In this document: one piece after another, positions 8,729-16,916 of the stretch | How positions within the stretch are numbered: position 1 is the first letter of the stretch | Layout: every line of letters starts with the position of its first letter | NCBI RefSeq assembly: GCF_025972045.1 | Contig: NZ_JAPDHX010000001.1 | Coordinates: forward strand, 333,181-397,180 | Direction of reading: 5' to 3' | Source: Micropruina sonneratiae | Lineage (GTDB): Bacteria > Actinomycetota > Actinomycetes > Propionibacteriales > Propionibacteriaceae | DNA: 64,000 nucleotides | Notes under the pieces: model-generated | Databases searched by the model: none | Told to the model about the DNA's origin: nothing | What the model saw: the letters and a program-made list of their open reading frames with translations, nothing else | Position numbers and translations under genes: made by a program

Positions 8729-10038
8729 CGCAGAGCGCCGTCCACGATCCGCAGCCGGCGACCGCGCCACTCGATCCGCCCCGGCAGCACGGACGCCGCC
8801 GCGGCCTGCACCGGCAGCAGCCAGTCGGCGAGGTACTCCGCGACGAAACGGCGCGGCACCTCGGGCGTGAGCGCGGCCCGCAACCGCTGGCCGGCCAGCA
8901 CCTTCACCGCAACGGACGCCGCCGCCGCGGCGACCGCCGCCCCGCTGCCGGCCAGCGCCGCGGCGGTGAGCGCGGCCAGGGGCAGCGCGCTGGGCAGCAG
9001 GACCAGAAGGGTGAGGGCGGGGGTGGCCGAGGTGGTGCCCAGCCGGCGGGCGAACACCAGCCAGCGGTGCATCAGCCGCCGGTAGGCCGCGGCGTCCCGG
9101 ATCTGCGTCGCGACCGGATGGGTGATCGTCGTTTGGGCCAGCCGCAGCCCTGCCGACCGGAAGCGGCGGGCGAGCTCCAGGTCGTCGCAGACCCGGTCGA
9201 GGATGCTCTCGAACCCGCCGGCTCGAGCCAGGGCCGTCCGGCTGGTGAGGTAGAACATGCCGTTGATGCTCAGCGGCTCACCCGGCAGCGCGAAGTAGCT
9301 GATCAGGGCGTTGCCGTTGACGAATCCGGCCACCAGCGCCGACCACGGCCCGCCCCCGGGCCGGTACCAGGGCAGCCCGGTCGCCAGGTCGGCGTGAGTC
9401 AGCGCGGCGCTGGCCCTGGTCAGGGCACCGGGCGGCAACTCGGTGTCGTCGTCCAGCACCGCGACCAGTTCGGTCTCGCACCCGTGCAGGCCCAGCACCA
9501 GTTTGAACACCTTCGGATTGGTCAGCTCCGGACACGGCGGGCACAGCACCACCCGCACCCGCTCGGCCGCCCCGGCCAGCCGTTCGGTGATCGCCCGGCC
9601 CTCGGCGTCGTCGACGTCGACGAGCCAGCAGAACCGGGCTTCGGGGTGGTTGCGCAGGTTCGCGGCGAGTACCTGGGGCAGCCCCGGGTCACCGGAGAGG
9701 ATCGGCTGCAGCACTGTGATCATGCCGTCGTCGGATGCCGTCACCCCGGCGGACGCCCGGTCCGTCATCCCGGCGGGCGCCTTCTCGGTAGTCCCGGCGG
9801 ACGCCCCCTGCGTCACCCCGGCAGACGCCCCCTCCGCCACCCCGGCGGGCACCCCCTCCGTCATCCCGGCGGACGCCGGGATCTCTCCCCCCGCGTACGA
9901 CGAAACGCCTCTCGCCGCGGTTTCCGTCGGCTCGGCCAGCGATTCCGCCAGCCGCCAGTGCCGCGCCGAAAGCCCTAGTCGCACCGCCGTCAGCGCCAGG
10001 TAGCCGGCGGTCAGCGCCCAGGCCAGGCCACCCTTCAC
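8725..10038 (-). CDS. Family 2/21 glycosyltransferase, ceramide glucosyltransferase-like, with an internal 24-bp repeat array
   Basis: A 437-residue membrane-associated GT-A enzyme. A first hydrophobic helix (WALTAGYLALTAVRLGL) is followed by a low-complexity repeat region (about residues 52-99), then the catalytic domain. The latter shows WLVDVDD, VAVLDDDTELP (DXD), NGMFYLTSRTALARAGGF, CDDLELARRF and HRWLVFARR, an order typical of ceramide glucosyltransferases and HpnI-like enzymes. Hydrophobic C-terminal helices follow. It probably glycosylates a lipid at the membrane. The GTG start overlaps the SDR stop (GTGA), so a longer frame reaching into the SDR gene is not real. The repeat region is not part of the family fold and matches an intergenic palindrome of this genome. 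Confidence 0.82.
   Translation of the reverse strand: MKGGLAWALTAGYLALTAVRLGLSARHWRLAESLAEPTETAARGVSSYAGGEIPASAGMTEGVPAGVAEGASAGVTQGASAGTTEKAPAGMTDRASAGVTASDDGMITVLQPILSGDPGLPQVLAANLRNHPEARFCWLVDVDDAEGRAITERLAGAAERVRVVLCPPCPELTNPKVFKLVLGLHGCETELVAVLDDDTELPPGALTRASAALTHADLATGLPWYRPGGGPWSALVAGFVNGNALISYFALPGEPLSINGMFYLTSRTALARAGGFESILDRVCDDLELARRFRSAGLRLAQTTITHPVATQIRDAAAYRRLMHRWLVFARRLGTTSATPALTLLVLLPSALPLAALTAAALAGSGAAVAAAAASVAVKVLAGQRLRAALTPEVPRRFVAEYLADWLLPVQAAAASVLPGRIEWRGRRLRIVDGALR
9740..9883. repeat. Six 24-bp direct repeats inside the GT2/21 gene
   Basis: Six consecutive 24-bp units start at 9740, 9764, 9788, 9812, 9836 and 9860, most beginning GTCAYCCCGGCGGACGCC. The last unit runs on into GGGATC, completing a palindrome like those at 29981-30045 and 30981-31042. 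Because 24 is a multiple of three, the array adds 8-residue units of the kind (E/Q)GASAGVT to the protein without breaking the frame. Confidence 0.85.
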
Positions 10039-10997
10039 GACCGGGCCCGCCACCACCGGACGAGGTCGCTGCGGCCCTGCTCCACGGTCAGCGGAGGCGG
10101 GCCGAGCAGCGTCCGGGCCCGGGTCACGTCGAAGGTCTTCGAATGCGCGAACATCGACACCCCGAAGGTGGTGATCGGCGGTTCCCGGTAGCGCAGGAAC
10201 CGCGCCGAGACGATCTCGGACGCCCGTGCCAGCGCCATCGCCACGCCGGCCGGCACGCGCCGAGTCGGCCGCGGCAGTCCCAGCTCGTCCAACAGGGCGA
10301 ACAGGAACGGGTACAGCTCGACCGGTTCGCCGTTGGTCAGGTTCACCGCGCCCGTCACCCCGCGATCGACCGCCTCGGCCACGTAGTGCGCGACCACGTC
10401 GACATGGGTGAGGTCGACCACCACCGGCTCGGCCCCGGGGCGGACCAGCAGCGGGAGCCGCCCGGCCCGGGCGGCGCCGACCACCCGCGGCAGCAGCACC
10501 GTGTCGCCGGGCCCGAACACCGCCCGCGGTCGCAGGATGCTCCACGGCCCCGGATAGCCGGCGACCAGCCGTTCACCGGCCAGTTTGGTCCGCGAGTAGG
10601 TGTTGATCTGGTGTGGGGGCGCCGGGATGGGGGATCGTTCGGTCAGCCCCAACTGGTCGGCCCGCGTGTAGAACACGCTGGACGACGATATGTAGTGCAC
10701 CGGCGGCGTCCCGTGCGTTCGGGCCCAGTCGAGGACGTGCCGGGTGCCCTCCACGTTGGCGCTCTGATAGGCCGACGGGGGCGCCCAGGGTGACGCCAGG
10801 GCGGCGGCGTGCACGACGGCGTCCACCCGCTCGTCCAGCTGCAACGGCTGCGACAGGTCACGCACGTGGTAGGCGTCCACCTCGTGGGTCGGGGAAGCCG
10901 ACCGGCCCAGGCCGACCACCCGCCAGCCGCGCCGGCGGGCCGCGGCCACGACCCTGCCGCCGACGAAGCCGTTGCTGCCGGTGAGCAGGATGCGCAT
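10035..10997 (-). CDS. NAD-dependent epimerase/3-beta-HSD-like extended SDR
   Basis: A 320-residue extended short-chain dehydrogenase. The nucleotide-binding motif TGSNGFVGG has glycines at 7, 10 and 13. The active site shows ISSSSVFY and TYSRTKLAGE with Tyr134 and Lys138. The C-terminal part (TTFGVSMFAHSKTFDVTRA) resembles the 3-beta-hydroxysteroid dehydrogenase branch that includes OleD, which reduces beta-keto lipids in the olefin/beta-lactone pathway. It heads a four-gene operon with two glycosyltransferases. Reduction of a keto lipid made by the facing KAS III operon is a plausible but unproven role. A nucleotide-sugar epimerase is the main alternative. Confidence 0.8.
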   Translation of the reverse strand: MRILLTGSNGFVGGRVVAAARRRGWRVVGLGRSASPTHEVDAYHVRDLSQPLQLDERVDAVVHAAALASPWAPPSAYQSANVEGTRHVLDWARTHGTPPVHYISSSSVFYTRADQLGLTERSPIPAPPHQINTYSRTKLAGERLVAGYPGPWSILRPRAVFGPGDTVLLPRVVGAARAGRLPLLVRPGAEPVVVDLTHVDVVAHYVAEAVDRGVTGAVNLTNGEPVELYPFLFALLDELGLPRPTRRVPAGVAMALARASEIVSARFLRYREPPITTFGVSMFAHSKTFDVTRARTLLGPPPLTVEQGRSDLVRWWRARS

Positions 10998-11020
10998 TCG
11001 TTCACCCTAGCTGCGGCGCA

Positions 11021-11154
11021 TGGCCTGAAATGGGGACGGTTCCTTTTCAGACCAAGCCACGTTCGGCCTTGCAAACGTCATCACCCCTGACCAGCCGACG
11101 CTCGACGCTCGAGCCCTGGGTGGCCTAAAAAGGAACCCTACCCATTTCAGGCCA
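11021..11154. repeat. 134-bp element with 30-bp terminal inverted repeats (family B)
   Basis: The left arm 11021-11050 and the right arm 11125-11154 are inverted copies matching at 27 of 30 positions, beginning TGGCCTGAAATGGG. The spacer of 74 bp contains no obvious gene. It lies between the divergent SDR and FGGY kinase genes and fills half of the 263-bp gap. Only one copy is seen in the window. Confidence 0.75.
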
Positions 11155-11260
11155 CTCTCACGTCCGGCCGCAGCGACAACCCCGGGTCTGTCCAAATCCG
11201 GCGACTTTGCGTAGGTTCGAGGACGATCCACAGGGGATTCACGCGACGAAGGGTGAAGTC

Positions 11261-12748
11261 ATGGCGGAGCAACTGCTGATCGGGATCGACATCGGCACCG
11301 GGTCGTCCAAGGGGGTGCTGGTCAACCTCGACGGCACGGTGATCGAACTCTCCGAACAGCCGCATCACCTGTCCCTGCCGAAGCCCGGCTGGGCCGAGCA
11401 TGACGCCGAACAGGTGTGGTGGGCCGACTTCAAGGCGATCTGCGACGACCTGGTGAAGGCGGCCGGTGACAACGAGATCGCCGGGGTCGCGATCAGCGGC
11501 ATCGGGCCCTGTTTCCTGGCCGCGGACGCCGACGCCAACCCGCTACGTCCCGGCATCCTGTACGGCATCGACACCCGGGCGATGGCCGAGGTGCAGGAAC
11601 TGACCGAACGGTACGGCGCCGGCAAGATCGCCAAACGCTGCGGCAACCCGCTCAACGCCCAGTCCATCGGCGCCAAGATCCTGTGGTTGCGCAAGCACGA
11701 GCCGGAGATCTACGAGCAGACGAAGTACTTCTTCATGGCGCACACCTTCCTGGCGTTCCGGCTCACCGGGGTCTACTACCTCGACCACATCTCGGCCAGC
11801 TACTCCGAACCGCTGTACGACGTCGGCAAGAACAAGTGGATCGACAAGTGGGTGAAGGACATCGCCCCCGGCCTGCCGATGCCCGAACTGAAGTGGCCCA
11901 CCGAGGTGATCGGTCACATCACTGCCGAAGGGGCCGAACGCAGCGGCCTGCCCGAGGGCATCCCGGTCGCGGCCGGCACCATGGACAGCTTCGCCGACGC
12001 GATGAGCGTCGGCGTCCGGCAGCCCGGCGACGCCGTGGTGATCTACGGCTCGACCATGTCGATCGTGCTGGTCACCGATGAGTCGCTGCCCTCGGCGCAG
12101 CTGTGGAGCAACGCCCACCTCTTCAAGGACACCTACAACCTCGCCAGCGGCATGGCCACCAGCGGTTCGCTCACCAAGTGGCTGCGCGACGTGATCGGCG
12201 ACGTCGACTTCGCCGAGCTGACACAAGAGGCCGAGGCGGTGCCGCCCGGCTCGGACGGCCTGGTCATCCTGCCCTACTTCGCCGGCGAACGGACGCCGTT
12301 GCTCGACCCGAACGCGCGCGGCACCATCACCGGCCTCACCCTCAACCACACCCGTGGGCACCTGTATCGCGCGCTGATGGAGGGCACCGCCTACGGTGCC
12401 CGGCACATCCTCGAGGTGATGCACGACGCCGGCGGCTCGGGTCGCAAGGCCTTCGCAGTCGGTGGCGGCACGAAGGGCGGACTGTGGCCGCAGATTATCT
12501 CCGACGTCACCGGGCTCAGCCAGGAGATCACCGAGCAGTCCGTGGGCGCCTGCTACGGCGACGCGATGCTGATCGGGGTGGCAGGCGGCTTCATCCCCGA
12601 GGACGCCGACTGGTCGCCCCGGGTCGGTTCGGTCGAGCCGATCGAGGCGAACCAGAAGGTCTACGACGAGCTGTACGGCATCTTCCGGCACCTGCACCCG
12701 GCCACGGTCGAGTTGCAGCACCAGTTGGCAGCCATCCAGACCCGTTGA
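11261..12748 (+). CDS. FGGY-family carbohydrate kinase (xylulokinase-like)
   Basis: A 495-residue sugar kinase of the FGGY family. The N-terminal phosphate loop reads IGIDIGTGSSKGVL. The sugar-site region includes KPGWAEHDAEQVWW and, further on, GTMDSFADAMSVGV. The C-terminal ATPase half has LPYFAGERTPLLDPNARG and FAVGGGTKGGLW. It phosphorylates a pentulose or related sugar/polyol, but the exact sugar cannot be told from motifs. The ATG at 11261 follows GAAGGGTGAAG and is preferred over an in-frame extension to 11207. Downstream lie a Zn-dehydrogenase and a GH3 glycosidase, suggesting a sugar or polyol utilisation locus feeding transketolase. Confidence 0.85.
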   Translation: MAEQLLIGIDIGTGSSKGVLVNLDGTVIELSEQPHHLSLPKPGWAEHDAEQVWWADFKAICDDLVKAAGDNEIAGVAISGIGPCFLAADADANPLRPGILYGIDTRAMAEVQELTERYGAGKIAKRCGNPLNAQSIGAKILWLRKHEPEIYEQTKYFFMAHTFLAFRLTGVYYLDHISASYSEPLYDVGKNKWIDKWVKDIAPGLPMPELKWPTEVIGHITAEGAERSGLPEGIPVAAGTMDSFADAMSVGVRQPGDAVVIYGSTMSIVLVTDESLPSAQLWSNAHLFKDTYNLASGMATSGSLTKWLRDVIGDVDFAELTQEAEAVPPGSDGLVILPYFAGERTPLLDPNARGTITGLTLNHTRGHLYRALMEGTAYGARHILEVMHDAGGSGRKAFAVGGGTKGGLWPQIISDVTGLSQEITEQSVGACYGDAMLIGVAGGFIPEDADWSPRVGSVEPIEANQKVYDELYGIFRHLHPATVELQHQLAAIQTR

Positions 12749-12799
12749 GGGTGTGGGGCCAGCGCAGCCGTGAAGTCTGGGGAGTTTTCATCAGCGACG

Positions 12800-12881
12800 G
12801 ATATACCGATTTTCGACGCCGATTCCCAAACTGGGCGATGGAAGCGCTTTCATGCGCATCGAGGTCGGAATTCGGTATATC
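12800..12881. repeat. Nested palindrome with central LacI/CcpA-like operator, family C copy 1
   Basis: Inverted arms 12800-12824 and 12857-12881 (20 of 25 positions pair) begin GATATACCGA. At the centre, 12839-12852 reads TGGAAGCGCTTTCA, one mismatch from the cre consensus TGWAANCGNTNWCA. Copy 2 is at 31088-31169. This copy lies in the 235-bp gap upstream of the Zn-dehydrogenase gene. Confidence 0.75.
12839..12852. promoter_or_regulatory. Candidate LacI-family operator (cre-like)
   Basis: The 14-mer TGGAAGCGCTTTCA is a near-perfect dyad with a central CG, the hallmark of LacI/CcpA-type operators. It lies 131 bp before the ATG of the Zn-dehydrogenase gene and could control the dehydrogenase-GH3 pair. 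No regulator gene is adjacent; the only LacI gene in the window is at 50162. Confidence 0.4.
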
Positions 12882-12983
12882 GGCGCTTCGTGAATTCCGT
12901 GACAGCCCCTGATCGTCGCCTGTAGCGGACGGATCGACCAGGGTGTCCCTAGACTGACTGTCCCAGACCGCGAGGAGGCGTGG

Positions 12984-14012
12984 ATGCGCGCGTTGGTGTT
13001 CGTTGAACCGGGTCGGATCGAGCTGCAGGAGCGGCCGACACCCGAGCCGGGGCGGGGTGAGCTGCTGCTGGCCAACGAGGCGACCACGTTGTGCGGCACC
13101 GACCTGCGGATCATCAGCGGCGCCAAGACCGCCGGCGTCCGGCCGGGAGTGGTGATGGGCCACGAGATGGCGGGACGTGTGGCCGCGATCGGCGAGGGCG
13201 TCACCGGCTACACCGTCGGCCAGCAGGTCACGCCGTCGATCGTGCTGTCCTGCAATCACTGCCGGGTCTGCCTGCTCGGCTACGAACACCTGTGCGTGAA
13301 CTTGCGCCTGTTCGGCTACGAGATCGACGGCGGGCTGGCCGACTACTGCCTGGTGCCCGCCCGCGCGGTCGCCCAGGGCAACGTGATCGCCACCCGCGTC
13401 GAGGTCGAGCCCACCCATCTGGCGTTGGCCGAGCCGCTGTCGTGCTGCATCAACGCGCTCAACCAGTACCAGGTGCGGCCCGGTGACGTGGTGGCGATCC
13501 TCGGCGCCGGCCCGATCGGCCTGCTGCACCTCGAACTGGCCAGGCTCTCGGGCGCCTCGCAGGTGATCGTCTCCAACCGGTCGGTTTCCCGCCGCGCCCC
13601 GGCGGCGGCGCTGGGCGCCCTGGCGGTGGGGCCGGAGGAGCTTGCCGAGGCCGTCGGCGACGCCACCGGAGGGCTGGGCGCCGATGTGGTGGTGGTCTGC
13701 ATCGGGCAACCCGAGCTGGCCAGCGAGGCGCTCGACCTGGCCCGTCCCGGCGGTCGGGTCAGCTACTTCGCCGGCTTCCCCAAGGGCTCCACCGCCGAGG
13801 TCGACGTCAACCTGCTGCACTACAAGGAGCTCACCGTCACGGGCGGCAGCAACGCCCGCCGCCGTGACGTGCAGGCAGCCGTCCGGCTGCTCGAAACCGG
13901 AGCGCTCAACGCGGGCGCCATCGTCACCAACACGTTCTCGCTGGACGAGGCGGAGGCCGCCTACGACGCGGTGCGCGACCGGCTGGGCGTGAAGATCGCC
14001 GTCACCCCCTGA
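12984..14012 (+). CDS. Zinc-dependent medium-chain alcohol/polyol dehydrogenase
   Basis: A 342-residue MDR-family dehydrogenase, close in layout to sorbitol/L-iditol and threonine dehydrogenases. The catalytic zinc site is suggested by LCGTDLRII (Cys) and GHEMAG (His-Glu). The structural zinc lobe is CNHCRVCLLGYEHLC with four Cys. The Rossmann motif is ILGAGPIGLLHLE. It oxidises a secondary alcohol of a sugar alcohol or similar substrate with NAD(P). The ATG follows a good GAGGAGG ribosome site. It is 59 bp upstream of the GH3 gene and probably co-transcribed. A cre-like palindrome lies upstream, hinting at catabolite-type control. Confidence 0.87.
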   Translation: MRALVFVEPGRIELQERPTPEPGRGELLLANEATTLCGTDLRIISGAKTAGVRPGVVMGHEMAGRVAAIGEGVTGYTVGQQVTPSIVLSCNHCRVCLLGYEHLCVNLRLFGYEIDGGLADYCLVPARAVAQGNVIATRVEVEPTHLALAEPLSCCINALNQYQVRPGDVVAILGAGPIGLLHLELARLSGASQVIVSNRSVSRRAPAAALGALAVGPEELAEAVGDATGGLGADVVVVCIGQPELASEALDLARPGGRVSYFAGFPKGSTAEVDVNLLHYKELTVTGGSNARRRDVQAAVRLLETGALNAGAIVTNTFSLDEAEAAYDAVRDRLGVKIAVTP

Positions 14013-14071
14013 CCGATCCCGCCCGCGGCGCCCGGGCCACGGCCACGGCCCCCGGCAAGGAGGAAGCCAGC

Positions 14072-16342
14072 ATGTCCCTTGATGTCGACGGCGTCCTGGC
14101 CGCCCTGACGCCGGCCGAGAAGGCCGCGTTGACCAGCGGCTCCGGCTTCTGGTGGACGGTGCCGGTCGAGCGCCTGGGGGTGCCCTCGATCATGGTCTGC
14201 GACGGCCCGCACGGGCTTCGCGGGGTACCGCCGGACGCCGCCGCCGACGATTGGGCGGAGCTGTCGCTGACCGCGACCTGCTTCCCGACGGCGTCCGCGC
14301 TGGCGTCGAGTTGGAATCCGGGCCTGCTGCACCGCGTCGGCGAGGCGCTGGCCGCCGAGGCCCGCGCCCGCAGGCTGTCGGTGATCCTCGGGCCCGGCAT
14401 CAACCTGAAGCGTTCCCCCTTGTGTGGCCGCAACTTCGAGTACTTCTCTGAGGATCCTGTGCTGGCCGGCGAGCTGGCCTGCGGCATCGTCGACGGCATC
14501 CAGTCCCGCGGCGACGTGGGCACGTCGGTCAAGCACTTCGCGGCCAACAACCAGGAGACCGATCGGCAGCGGATCGACGTGCGGGTCTCCGAGCGAGCCC
14601 TGCGCGAGCTCTACCTGCCAGCCTTCGAGCGCGTCGTCACCCGCTCGAGGCCGTGGACGGTGATGTGCTCCTACAACGCGGTCAACGGCGTCTCCGCCTC
14701 GGCCAACCGTTGGCTGCTCGACGACGTGCTGCGCGGCGAGTGGGGCTTCGACGGGCTGGTGGTCTCGGACTGGGGTGCGGTCTACGACCGGGTGCCGGCG
14801 CTGGTCGCCGGTACCGACCTGGAGATGCCGCCGCTGCTCCCCGACAGCCCGGACGCCGTGGTCGCGGCCGTCGGCTCTGGAGAGCTGGACGAGGCCATCC
14901 TCGACCGCCGGGTGCGCACGGTGCTGGAGCTGGTCAGCCGGGGGATGGCGGTGCTGGAGGCGGACGAGGGTTTCGACGCCGACGCCCACCACGCGCTGGC
15001 CCGGGCGGCCGCTGCCGAGTCGGTCGTGCTGCTCGCCAACGACGGCCTGTTGCCGCTGGCTGCCGAGGCGAACGTGGCCGTGATCGGTGAGTTCGCCCGC
15101 ACGCCGCGCTTCCAGGGTGCCGGGTCGTCCTACGTACCGCCGACCAGGGTGGACACCGCCCTGGCCGAACTGCGGGCCGCGCTCGGCGACGTCGGTTTCG
15201 CCCCCGGCTACCGGCTGGAGGGCGCACCCGAGCCGGCGGACGGGACCGACCTGGTCGCCGAGGCCGTCGAACTGGCCGGTGCCGCCGACGTGGCGGTGGT
15301 GTTCGTCGGCCTGCCCGCCGCCGACGAATCCGAGGGCTTCGACCGCGTCCACCTCGACCTGCCCGCCGACCAGCTTGCGCTGCTCGCGGCCGTCGCGGCG
15401 CGCAACCCGCGGGTGGTCACCGTGCTGGTCAACGGGGCCCCGGTCGACCTGCGGCCGGTGACCACGCACTCGGCCGCCCTGGTCGAGGCGTGGCTGGGTG
15501 GCCAGGCCGCCGGCGGCGCGGTCGCCGACGTGCTCACCGGCGCGGTCAACCCGTCCGGACGCCTGGCCGAGACGTTCCCGCTGCGGCTGCAGGACTGTTC
15601 CTCGTACCTGAACTTCCCCGGTGACGAGCACGTCGTGCACTACGGCGAGGGCATCTACGTCGGCTACCGGGGTTACGACAAGGCCGACCAGCAGGTGGCG
15701 TTCCCGTTCGGGCACGGCCTGTCCTACACCGACTTCGCGTTTTCCGACCTGGCCGTGGCGCTCAGCGGTTCGGCCGACGACGCCACCCTGGCGGCCCTGG
15801 TCGAGGTCACCGTCACCAACACCGGCGACCGCGACGGCGCCGAGGTGGTGCAGGTCTACGTCGCCGACCCGGACGCCTCGGTGCACCGCCCGGTGCGCGA
15901 GCTGAAGGGGTTCATCAAGGTGGCCCTGGCGGCGGGGGAGTCGCGCCGGGTCGCCGTCGAGCTGGACGCCCGCGCCTTCGCCTACTGGTCGGAGCAGTTC
16001 GGCCGCTGGGTGATCGAGGCGGGCGAGTTCGTCGTCGAGGTGGGCCGCAGCTCCCGCGACATCGTGCTCAGCGAGACGGTCAGCGTCGACGCGACGCCGG
16101 TGCGCTCCCCGCTGCACCGGCTATCGACGCTGTTCGAGTGGGACGCCGACCCGCTCGGGCGCGAGCTGATCGCCGAGGCGGTCGCAGCCGGGTCGTCCGA
16201 CCCGCTCGGCGACCGGGAGAAGCTGAAGGCGTTCGGCTCCATGCCGCTGGCCAGCCTGGCCGCGTTCCCCGGGGTCAGCCTCGACCTGGCCGCGCTCGAC
16301 CACGCCATCGAGGAGTACGCACGACGCAGCCGGCGCACGTGA
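14072..16342 (+). CDS. Glycoside hydrolase family 3 beta-glucosidase-type enzyme
   Basis: A 756-residue GH3 enzyme with the complete multidomain layout: a barrel (about 1-300), an alpha/beta sandwich (about 330-540) and a C-terminal fibronectin-like domain (from about 600, with VTVTNTGDRDGAEVVQVYV). The nucleophile is Asp233 in VVSDWGAV. The substrate loop NFEYFSEDP and KHFAANNQE are conserved. No signal peptide is seen, so it should cleave imported beta-glycosides in the cytoplasm. It follows the polyol dehydrogenase by 59 bp, with AAGGAGG at its ribosome site. The substrate could be a beta-glucoside, beta-xyloside or similar. Confidence 0.9.
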   Translation: MSLDVDGVLAALTPAEKAALTSGSGFWWTVPVERLGVPSIMVCDGPHGLRGVPPDAAADDWAELSLTATCFPTASALASSWNPGLLHRVGEALAAEARARRLSVILGPGINLKRSPLCGRNFEYFSEDPVLAGELACGIVDGIQSRGDVGTSVKHFAANNQETDRQRIDVRVSERALRELYLPAFERVVTRSRPWTVMCSYNAVNGVSASANRWLLDDVLRGEWGFDGLVVSDWGAVYDRVPALVAGTDLEMPPLLPDSPDAVVAAVGSGELDEAILDRRVRTVLELVSRGMAVLEADEGFDADAHHALARAAAAESVVLLANDGLLPLAAEANVAVIGEFARTPRFQGAGSSYVPPTRVDTALAELRAALGDVGFAPGYRLEGAPEPADGTDLVAEAVELAGAADVAVVFVGLPAADESEGFDRVHLDLPADQLALLAAVAARNPRVVTVLVNGAPVDLRPVTTHSAALVEAWLGGQAAGGAVADVLTGAVNPSGRLAETFPLRLQDCSSYLNFPGDEHVVHYGEGIYVGYRGYDKADQQVAFPFGHGLSYTDFAFSDLAVALSGSADDATLAALVEVTVTNTGDRDGAEVVQVYVADPDASVHRPVRELKGFIKVALAAGESRRVAVELDARAFAYWSEQFGRWVIEAGEFVVEVGRSSRDIVLSETVSVDATPVRSPLHRLSTLFEWDADPLGRELIAEAVAAGSSDPLGDREKLKAFGSMPLASLAAFPGVSLDLAALDHAIEEYARRSRRT

Positions 16343-16367
16343 GTGTCGGTGCGTAGATTGGGCGCCA

Positions 16368-16775
16368 TCAGTCGGGTTGCGCGCCGCTGCGGCGGTAGAT
16401 GCGCCAGGCCGTGGTGATCATCGGCCACTGCAGCGGAAGCCGTAGCCAGGCCGCGATTCGGTAGGGCAGTGGCTGGTCGGCCACCACCCGGATCGTGTTG
16501 AGGTTCGCCGGGTAGACCGCCACGAACAGGGCGACCGCCGCCAGTGCCGCCACTCGGCGGGTGGGTCGGGCCAGCAACCCGGCGCCGATGGCCAGCTCGG
16601 CCACTCCGGACGCCTGGGTGAGCAGCCGCGGCTCGACCGGCAGCTCCCTGGGAATGATCGCGTCGAAGTTCTTCGGGGCCGCGAAGTGCAGCGCCCCCAT
16701 GCCGAGCAGGCCGGCCCCCATCAGGTACGCCTGCCGGGAGCCGTCGGCGCTGCGGCCGGGAAGATCAATGCCCAT
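16368..16775 (-). CDS. DoxX-family membrane protein
   Basis: A 135-residue protein with four predicted hydrophobic segments, including AYLMGAGLLGMGALHFA, ASGVAELAIGAGLLA and VAALAAVALFVAVYPANL. The motif HFAAPKNFDAIIP is typical of DoxX-like proteins of this size. Function in the family is poorly defined; some members act in redox stress complexes. The ATG at 16775 is chosen because upstream codons are proline/arginine-rich and non-membrane. It is convergent with the GH3 gene, with only 25 bp between. Confidence 0.75.
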   Translation of the reverse strand: MGIDLPGRSADGSRQAYLMGAGLLGMGALHFAAPKNFDAIIPRELPVEPRLLTQASGVAELAIGAGLLARPTRRVAALAAVALFVAVYPANLNTIRVVADQPLPYRIAAWLRLPLQWPMITTAWRIYRRSGAQPD

Positions 16776-16893
16776 GGGGCCCAGTATCGCGCGGCTCCGC
16801 ACGGCCCGGGCCGCATCCGGTGACGCCGGTGTCCGTCCGCGGAGGGCCGGGACTGGTGGGGCCGGTGCCCGACTCCGTAGACTGACGCCGTTT

Positions 16894-16916
16894 TTATTGG
16901 CAAGGAGGACCAATAA
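16894..16916 (+). promoter_or_regulatory. Shine-Dalgarno held in the loop of a small hairpin
   Basis: TTATTGG (16894-16900) pairs perfectly with CCAATAA (16910-16916). The nine-base loop contains AGGAGG, and the last stem base is the A of the ATG. The hairpin is A/T-rich compared with its surroundings. It may modulate translation of the MFS gene, or it may simply present the ribosome site. Confidence 0.5.

Noticed and set aside
8180-8770. Longer 196-residue form of the hydrolase-like protein
   Set aside because: The ATG at 8728 forms an ATGA overlap with the upstream stop like its operon neighbours; the extension would read into the GT2/21 coding end.
11007-11231. Short ORFs across the family B element
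   Set aside because: Their similar peptides on both strands are just the two arms of the inverted repeat translated; no ribosome site is present.
12762-12981. tRNA or small RNA gene suspected in the gap before the Zn-dehydrogenase
   Set aside because: No cloverleaf or TTCRA motif can be drawn; the pairing is explained by the family C palindrome.
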